Shown piece by piece: positions 5,545-10,556 of a DNA stretch of 10,556 bases. The translations under genes were made by a program, and so were the position numbers. The stretch lies in contig JAYYDT010000087.1 in assembly GCA_036160575.1 (NCBI GenBank), forward strand, positions 1-10,556, read 5' to 3'. The notes below the pieces were generated by a model. That model saw only the letters and a list, made by a program, of their open reading frames with translations. It made no database searches and was not told where the DNA came from. Every line of letters begins with the position of its first letter. The first letter of the stretch is position 1. The stretch comes from TMED26 sp002694075. Lineage in GTDB: Bacteria > Pseudomonadota > Alphaproteobacteria > Thalassobaculales > Thalassobaculaceae.

Positions 5545-7011
5545 ATGATCCCAGGCGAAATGAGTGTCTCCCGCCGGATACTACGTTTTTTGTCGACCTG
5601 TTTCAGTGAACGTCAAATCATCTGGCGGGTCGGGAGCGAGACGCGGTACTTGCGCCTGTCGCCGCAAACCCAAATCGCTTGTGTCGCGGGCTGGGCGGTC
5701 TTGACCGGCCTGATCAGTTTCCATGTTGTCGGTTTTTACATTCAGTCGAACGCCATTAAGGCCCAGAGCCGCTCCATCATCGAAGCGCAAAGCGCGTACA
5801 CGACCCTGCTCGATCAGGTCTCCGAATATCAGCTCTCGGTGATGGGCGTCACGCGTGATTTGAAGGAGACCGAAGCTCACCTTCGGCGCCTTTTCAGTCA
5901 GAACGAGGCGCTTAAACAAGATCTTATGTCGACCGAGTCAGCGCTCCAAATGTCGGAACGCGAACGCTCCCGGATCACCACCGACTCCTCGGAATTGGGC
6001 GATCAATTGCACCTTTTGGGGCGTGAGCTGCGGCGCATGTCGAGCAAGAATACCGCCCTTGAAACGCACATCAATTCGCTGCGCGGCCATTTGGAGTTGG
6101 TGAAAAACGAAAAGGCCGAAATCGCCGCTGAGCGCGCGGCCTTGGACGATCGCCTGTGGCGCTTGCATAATGATCTGCAGGGCTCCATGGCGCGCAACAG
6201 CCAGTTGGAAGGCAATCTGGACTCGATCAAGGCCGATTTGCGCCAGGTGCTGAGCGAGCGGCGCACCATTATTTCCAAAAACACACGCCTTGGTCGCCGG
6301 GTCGAAAGTTTAGAGGCCACCCTGGCCGAGACGCGAACGCGCCATGCCGCCAATCTCGAGCGCTTGAATGAGCAAATTCACGCCCGCACCGATGTCTTGG
6401 AAAGCATTATTCAACGCACCGGCATTAATATCGACGAATTGATTCCCATCCCCAATGGCATGCTGCGCGGTCAGGGCGGCCCGTTTATTCCTTTACATCC
6501 CGATTTTTTCGAGACCAGCGAGCAACGCGAGGCCGATCAACCGATTGATTTACGGTTAGATGATGCGCTGGCGCGCTGGCAGCAAGTGCGCGATGTGTTC
6601 CTTTCCATGCCGGTCATCGTGCCGGTCAAAAACTATTACGTGGCCAGCCGTTTTGGCCGCCGCCGCGACCCCTTTACCCGCCGCTGGGCACGCCACGAGG
6701 GGATCGATTTGGCCGGCCCCAGCCGCCAGCCGATCTTCGCCACCGCCAGTGGCCGTGTGACCTTTGCCGGGCGCAACGGGGCCTATGGCCGAATGGTCGA
6801 AATTGACCATGGCCATGGGGTGGTGACACGTTATGGTCATTTGTATCGCGCCTATGTCAAACGCGGCGATCGGGTTATGGTCGGACAAAAGATCGCCGCC
6901 CTTGGCAATACCGGGCGCAGTACGGGACCCCATGTCCACTATGAAGTTCGTTATAAAGGTAAACCGCTCGACCCCCTGAAATTCTTGAGAGCCACGCGCC
7001 ATGTTCAATAA
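5545..7011 (+). CDS. Membrane-anchored coiled-coil M23 peptidase (LmdC-like peptidoglycan endopeptidase)
   Basis: A 488-residue type II membrane protein. A basic cytoplasmic N-terminus of about 40 residues is followed by one hydrophobic segment (about 44-67), a long charged periplasmic coiled coil (about 70-290), a linker, and a C-terminal LytM/M23 domain (about 365-485). The zinc and catalytic residues are present: HEGID (H384, D388), RYGHL (H432) and HVHYE (H463, H465). It should therefore be active, cutting peptide cross-links, unlike degenerate EnvC or NlpD forms. The ATG at 5545 is chosen because GAGGGG lies 5 nt upstream; a GTG at 5539 would add two residues. Its end overlaps the bactofilin start by 11 nt. 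The same pairing, as LmdC with a bactofilin in Hyphomonas, localises wall remodelling to shape the cell. Other possibility: a general divisome or elongation hydrolase. Confidence 0.9.
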   Translation: MIPGEMSVSRRILRFLSTCFSERQIIWRVGSETRYLRLSPQTQIACVAGWAVLTGLISFHVVGFYIQSNAIKAQSRSIIEAQSAYTTLLDQVSEYQLSVMGVTRDLKETEAHLRRLFSQNEALKQDLMSTESALQMSERERSRITTDSSELGDQLHLLGRELRRMSSKNTALETHINSLRGHLELVKNEKAEIAAERAALDDRLWRLHNDLQGSMARNSQLEGNLDSIKADLRQVLSERRTIISKNTRLGRRVESLEATLAETRTRHAANLERLNEQIHARTDVLESIIQRTGINIDELIPIPNGMLRGQGGPFIPLHPDFFETSEQREADQPIDLRLDDALARWQQVRDVFLSMPVIVPVKNYYVASRFGRRRDPFTRRWARHEGIDLAGPSRQPIFATASGRVTFAGRNGAYGRMVEIDHGHGVVTRYGHLYRAYVKRGDRVMVGQKIAALGNTGRSTGPHVHYEVRYKGKPLDPLKFLRATRHVQ

Positions 7012-7450
7012 ATCCAACGCCACCAAAACGGCGGCCGCCGCCAAGCCGGCCGCGCCCTCCATCGTCAGTGCCGATATGGTGGTTAGCGGAAATCTGAAAA
7101 GCAAAGGCGATATCCAAGTCGACGGTACGGTCGAGGGGGATATCACCAGCAATAAGCTGACCATTAGCGCCGCCGCCTCGGTGCGCGGGATGATTGAGGC
7201 CGAAGTGGTGGTGATCGCCGGTGAGGTCTCCGGCCAAATCAAAGCGCGCCAGGTCAGTTTGCTGAAAACCGCCCGCGTGATGGCCGATGTCGTGCAGGAA
7301 AAGCTGTCGATTGAGCCCGGCGCGGTTTTCGAGGGCAATTGTCGCCATTTGCAGGATGACCTGGCGGTTGCGAAGCGCGAGACCGTTGCCCTGCCAACCA
7401 AAAAGGCGGCCGCTGAGCCGACCCGCGTGCGCGAGGCGGCGGCCGTCTGA
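7001..7450 (+). CDS. Bactofilin (polymer-forming cytoskeletal protein)
   Basis: A 149-residue bactofilin (DUF583). Bactofilins form nucleotide-independent beta-helical filaments that scaffold cell-wall enzymes at the inner membrane. The core (about residues 18-118) shows the repeating hydrophobic/Gly pattern, for example VVSGNLKSKGDIQVDGTVEG, then ISAAASVRG, IAGEVSGQI and IEPGAVFEG. The unstructured tails are Ala/Lys/Pro-rich. The N-terminus MFNK resembles the short MFxK membrane-targeting peptide described for Caulobacter BacA. The ATG lies inside the 3' end of the M23 peptidase gene (11-nt overlap, different frame), with a weak GAGAG 9 nt upstream, so translation is probably coupled. The two proteins are expected to act together. 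Its stop directly abuts the stop of the opposite-strand gene. Family assignment is firm. Confidence 0.93.
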   Translation: MFNKSNATKTAAAAKPAAPSIVSADMVVSGNLKSKGDIQVDGTVEGDITSNKLTISAAASVRGMIEAEVVVIAGEVSGQIKARQVSLLKTARVMADVVQEKLSIEPGAVFEGNCRHLQDDLAVAKRETVALPTKKAAAEPTRVREAAAV

Positions 7451-7460
7451 TCAGGCGGCC
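7441..7460. terminator. Hairpin centred on two abutting convergent stop codons
   Basis: GGCCGTC (7441-7447) pairs with GGCGGCC (7454-7460): seven pairs with one U-G wobble when read on the plus strand. The six-base loop TGATCA consists exactly of the bactofilin TGA and the reverse complement of the dehydratase TGA. No T-run follows, so an intrinsic terminator is unlikely on either strand; it may slow polymerase or protect 3' ends. Confidence 0.3.
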
Positions 7461-8434
7461 AGCGCGCCGGTGAAAACCGTCGGGTCGACATTGCCGCCGG
7501 AGGCGACCACCACCACGGTTTTGCCGCCAATGTCCAGCTGACCGGTGAGGGCGGCGGCCAAAGCTACCGCGCCGCCGGGTTCGACCACGATTTTAAACGC
7601 GTCGAAGGCGGCGGCCATGGCCGCGCGGGCGGCCTCGTCGCTGGCCGTCAAGCCGCCGGCCAAAAGCTGGTGATTTAACGCGAAGGTAATTTCGCCCGGG
7701 GTCGGCGCCAGCAGGGCGTCGCAGATCGAGCGGGCGGCCGGGTCGTTGGCCAGGCGGCTGCCGGCGACCAGCGAGCGGCGGGTGTCGTCAAAGGCCGCCG
7801 GCTCGACCGCGTAGACCGGCACCCCAGGCAGGGCCGAGTTGAGGGCGAGCGCGATCCCGGAAACCAAACCGCCGCCGCCGCAGGGTACCAGCACGGCGTC
7901 GGCGGGCGTCTCCAGCGTGGCCAATTGGGCGGCGATTTCCAGGCCGATGGTGCCTTGGCCGGCGATGATGCCCGGATCGTCATAGGGTTTGACGATTGTC
8001 GCGCCGCGTTCCTCGGCCAGGCGGGCGCCGATTTCTTCGCGGACGTCGCGGTAGCGGTCATAAAAAACCACCTCGCCGCCATCGGCTTTGGTATTGGCGA
8101 CTTTGATCGCCGGGGCGTCCTTGGGCATGACAATGGTCGCGGCGACCCCGAACGCGCGCGCGGCCGCCGCCACGCCTTGGGCGTGATTGCCTGATGAATA
8201 GGCGACCACGCCCGCGGCGCGGCGACCGTCCGGGATCAACGACATGCGATTGAAGGCGCCACGAAATTTGAACGATCCGGTGCGTTGCAGGCATTCGGCT
8301 TTGATCAACAAACGGCCACCAACCTGGTCGTTGAGGCGGGTCGACTCCAAAAGCGGGGTGCGCACAACATGCCCCGCCAAACGGTCGGCGGCGGCGGTGA
8401 TATCCGTGAAAACGGGTGGGTCGGCGGTGGACAT
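7451..8434 (-). CDS. PLP-dependent threonine/serine dehydratase, short form without ACT domain
   Basis: A 327-residue fold-type II PLP enzyme related to threonine ammonia-lyase, serine racemase and hydroxyaspartate ammonia-lyase; it would deaminate L-threonine or L-serine to the 2-oxo acid. Seen: the Schiff-base lysine in SFKFRGA (K56), SSGNHAQG contacting substrate, the phosphate-binding loop CGGGGLVSG (GGGG at 186-189), and VASGGNVD near the C-terminus. AVEPAAFDDTRRS (E211, D217) matches the divalent-cation site of serine racemase. There is no C-terminal ACT domain, so isoleucine feedback is not expected, arguing for a catabolic or racemase role rather than biosynthetic IlvA. The ATG at 8434 fits the family N-terminus; a GTG at 8446 is an alternative. 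It lies 88 bp downstream of the lytic transglycosylase gene on the same strand. Exact substrate uncertain. Confidence 0.9.
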   Translation of the reverse strand: MSTADPPVFTDITAAADRLAGHVVRTPLLESTRLNDQVGGRLLIKAECLQRTGSFKFRGAFNRMSLIPDGRRAAGVVAYSSGNHAQGVAAAARAFGVAATIVMPKDAPAIKVANTKADGGEVVFYDRYRDVREEIGARLAEERGATIVKPYDDPGIIAGQGTIGLEIAAQLATLETPADAVLVPCGGGGLVSGIALALNSALPGVPVYAVEPAAFDDTRRSLVAGSRLANDPAARSICDALLAPTPGEITFALNHQLLAGGLTASDEAARAAMAAAFDAFKIVVEPGGAVALAAALTGQLDIGGKTVVVVASGGNVDPTVFTGALAA

Positions 8435-8472
8435 GGGGCATCTCACGCGATGGCCGGGACTTCGGAAACCCT

Positions 8473-8502
8473 AACATGTCAGGGGCCAAGGGGTAGGGTC
8501 AG
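8473..8502 (-). promoter_or_regulatory. Weak candidate promoter of the dehydratase gene
   Basis: On the minus strand CTGACC (8497-8502) and CATGTT (8473-8478) are 18 bp apart, in the 88-bp gap upstream of the dehydratase. Both boxes match the consensus only partly. The gap has no clear terminator for the preceding lytic transglycosylase gene, so read-through from it is also possible. Confidence 0.25.
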
Positions 8503-8522
8503 AATGCCGCGCGTCACGCGTT

Positions 8523-10556
8523 TTAAGGATCGTGAGCGGCGGTCGACACGGGCACGCCGCGGCACGAGGTGACGCACCAGCGCGGCCATTTGGGCGCGGC
8601 GCGCACGGCCAAACGTGTCTCACCGGCCAGTTTGTGGCGGTAGACCACGGTCGCTTCCAAGACCCGCTGGACGTAATTGCGCGTTTCGCCAAAAGGGATT
8701 TTCTCAATCCAATCGACCAGGGCGTCTTCGGTCACCGGTGTCGAGCCGAAGCGGCGCAGCCAGCGGCGCACGCGATGCGGGCCGGCGTTGTAGGCGGCGA
8801 TGGCCAGCGCGTAATGGCCGCCAAACTGCGCCAACAGATCCTTTAGGTATAACTGACCCAGGCGCAGGTTATAGGCCGCATCCTCGGTTAGGCGCGCCCG
8901 CGCGTATGGCAGCCCGGCGCGCGCCGCCACCCGGCGGGCGGTGGCCGGCATCAATTGCATCAAGCCGCGCGCGCCGGCGCGGCTGACGGCACCGCGATCG
9001 AACGCGCTTTCCTGGCGAATGATAGCCAGCACCAAGGCCGGTTCGAGTCCCGCGACCACGGTCGCCGCGGTCAGCCCCGGAAGCGCCGTTGGATACCCGA
9101 GATTGAGTAAATGATGGGATCGGCGGGCCGCCTTGCGGGCCATGAACACCGCCAAATCGGGTCGCCCCAGGTGGTGGGCGAGGGCGGCCATTCGGGTGGC
9201 ACCGGCCCGGTCGCTAACAGGCCGCGCCAGATGGCGGAAGAATATCGCGCTCAACTCGTCGTCACCGGCGGCGGCCAGCAGCCGTGTCACCGTCGCCAAT
9301 TCATGGCGCCATGGCCGCGTCGCCGGATTTGAGGTGGCCGTGGCGGCGGCCAGCGGCAAGGTCCGCAACGCGCCATGGCGGGCCGCCAATTGGCCGTAAA
9401 AGGTGGTTGGATGCGCGGCCGCCCGGGCGAACCATGTGGCGCCGTCGGCGGTCAACCGGCGGGCCGCATGGCCGGCCCAATAGGCCGCGCGGGCTTTGCT
9501 GATGGGGGTGGTGACTTGGTTATACAAGGTTTCGAAATGGACCATGGCCTGGTCGGCCCGGCCTCGTTTGTTCAGGGCGATCCAACCCGCCAGCCAGGTT
9601 GCCTCGGCCCGGTCGGTGGGATGTTGGCCTTGGTGCGCGGCGGCCAGGGCATAGGCATCGGCGGTTTTGCCACGGTTCAGGAAATCGCGGATGACGATGT
9701 GTTTTTCGCGCCACCACCGCCGTCCGCGACTGTCGGAGGGCGGGACTGCCGCGAGCATCTCGTAGGCGTCGTCGATTTTGCCACCCCGCCGGCGCCAGCG
9801 AACGCGCTCGTAGCGCAAGCCTAAATCGGTGCGCAAATCCACCGGCACCCGGGCGATGGCGGCATCGACACCGCCCGCGCGTCGGCGCAGTTTCAGGCGC
9901 GCGTCGGCCAACCGGCGGTCCCCGCGCGGCAGGTAATTGGCGGCGCGTAGGGCCTGGGTGCGGTTGCCCCGCCAGAGGAAGTGGTCCATCCGTTGGCGGT
10001 GGTCGGCGGGCCGTAAAAACCGCCGATAGCGTTGGTGGAAGCGGCGCAAATCCGGGCGAGTGAAGGCCGCGCGGTGCCAAGCTTGGCGCGCCAGGTCTTG
10101 GATTTTCGCCGACGTCTCGGTGGCCGCGTGGGCGTCCAGCAGGCGCACCCAGCCATGGCCGGTCAGCGGTTGGCGGTCGGCGAACCAGCCGCGCACTTGC
10201 GCTGGCGTCAGGGCTGTGGGCATGGACCGCTCGGCCCGCCGGCGAAGGTCGTATTGCCATGGCCAGTGAGCGTTCACCGTCATAAACGCGTCCAGTTCGG
10301 CGAAGCTGGCCGGGCCGCGTGGATCGGTCAGCCGCAGCCAAGTGGCCAGCTTGGCGATCACCGGCTCGCCGGCCGTTGCCGCCGCGTCGGCGCGGCGGCT
10401 TAAGTCGTGCCAGGCGCCGGTCTCGGCCAGCTTGCGCAGTTCGTTGTAGGCGGCGTTCGTCGGCGATGCTGGCGCCGCCGCCTCGGCCGGGCGCGGCAGG
10501 GGCTGGGGCGGAGTCGCACGCGCCGACGCGGCCGGCACGGTCGCCGCCAAAAACAC
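8523..10556 (-). CDS. Slt-type periplasmic lytic transglycosylase (N-terminus outside window)
   Basis: At least 677 residues of a soluble lytic transglycosylase, which cuts the MurNAc-GlcNAc bond of peptidoglycan in the periplasm to leave 1,6-anhydro ends. The visible start, FLAATVPAASARA followed by TPPQ, looks like the end of a signal peptide with an Ala-x-Ala cleavage site. The initiator is probably just beyond the window; the GTG at the edge may be internal. Residues about 35-490 are Ala/Arg-rich helical repeats like the Slt70 superhelical ring (compare AYWAGHAARRL and FYGQLAARHG). The SLT catalytic domain spans about 500-645: IRQESAFDRGAVSRAGARG with catalytic Glu at about 516, GLMQLMPATA, AIAAYNAGPHRV, and IPFGETRNYVQRV. 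The domain is complete and should be active. It is on the same strand as the dehydratase, 88 bp upstream of it. Confidence 0.92.
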   Translation of the reverse strand: MFLAATVPAASARATPPQPLPRPAEAAAPASPTNAAYNELRKLAETGAWHDLSRRADAAATAGEPVIAKLATWLRLTDPRGPASFAELDAFMTVNAHWPWQYDLRRRAERSMPTALTPAQVRGWFADRQPLTGHGWVRLLDAHAATETSAKIQDLARQAWHRAAFTRPDLRRFHQRYRRFLRPADHRQRMDHFLWRGNRTQALRAANYLPRGDRRLADARLKLRRRAGGVDAAIARVPVDLRTDLGLRYERVRWRRRGGKIDDAYEMLAAVPPSDSRGRRWWREKHIVIRDFLNRGKTADAYALAAAHQGQHPTDRAEATWLAGWIALNKRGRADQAMVHFETLYNQVTTPISKARAAYWAGHAARRLTADGATWFARAAAHPTTFYGQLAARHGALRTLPLAAATATSNPATRPWRHELATVTRLLAAAGDDELSAIFFRHLARPVSDRAGATRMAALAHHLGRPDLAVFMARKAARRSHHLLNLGYPTALPGLTAATVVAGLEPALVLAIIRQESAFDRGAVSRAGARGLMQLMPATARRVAARAGLPYARARLTEDAAYNLRLGQLYLKDLLAQFGGHYALAIAAYNAGPHRVRRWLRRFGSTPVTEDALVDWIEKIPFGETRNYVQRVLEATVVYRHKLAGETRLAVRAAPKWPRWCVTSCRGVPVSTAAHDP

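Overview
The window reads as chromosomal DNA of a GC-rich Gram-negative bacterium, most likely an alphaproteobacterium of the Rhodospirillales type. This is inferred from protein flavour (RecJ, a PIG3-type quinone oxidoreductase, an M23 peptidase/bactofilin pair, a periplasmic Slt-type lytic transglycosylase), from strong G/C preference at third codon positions, and from a tRNA-Glu gene with an encoded CCA. I see no transposase, integrase, phage gene, CRISPR array or other accessory machinery. Most of the window looks like ordinary housekeeping DNA.

Layout. Left end: the 3' end of recJ (+) runs into a convergent HxlR-type regulator (-). That regulator is divergent from a zinc-free quinone oxidoreductase (+), across a 127-bp AT-rich gap holding a perfect 12-bp palindrome. 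Next is a minus-strand tRNA-Glu(UUC). A plus-strand run follows: a P1/DmpA-type self-processing peptidase; a 94-residue protein resembling the two ends of a flagellar rod protein, coupled by an ATGA overlap; an SDR protein whose catalytic Tyr is Phe; and a PIG3-type quinone oxidoreductase. After a 235-bp gap with a candidate promoter come a membrane-anchored coiled-coil M23 peptidase and a bactofilin, overlapping by 11 nt. The right third is on the minus strand: a short threonine/serine dehydratase whose stop codon abuts the bactofilin stop, and the bulk of an Slt-type lytic transglycosylase that leaves the window at its signal peptide.

How the genes work together. Two functional modules stand out. 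The regulator/quinone-oxidoreductase pair with its palindrome looks like a local electrophile or quinone stress switch. The M23 peptidase/bactofilin pair matches a known morphogenesis module in which a bactofilin polymer positions a peptidoglycan hydrolase. The lytic transglycosylase, also a cell-wall enzyme, lies about 1 kb away on the other strand.

The least familiar element is the mini flagellar-like protein coupled to the peptidase. I found no clear sign of a wholly new system. Promoter and hairpin calls are by eye and weak.
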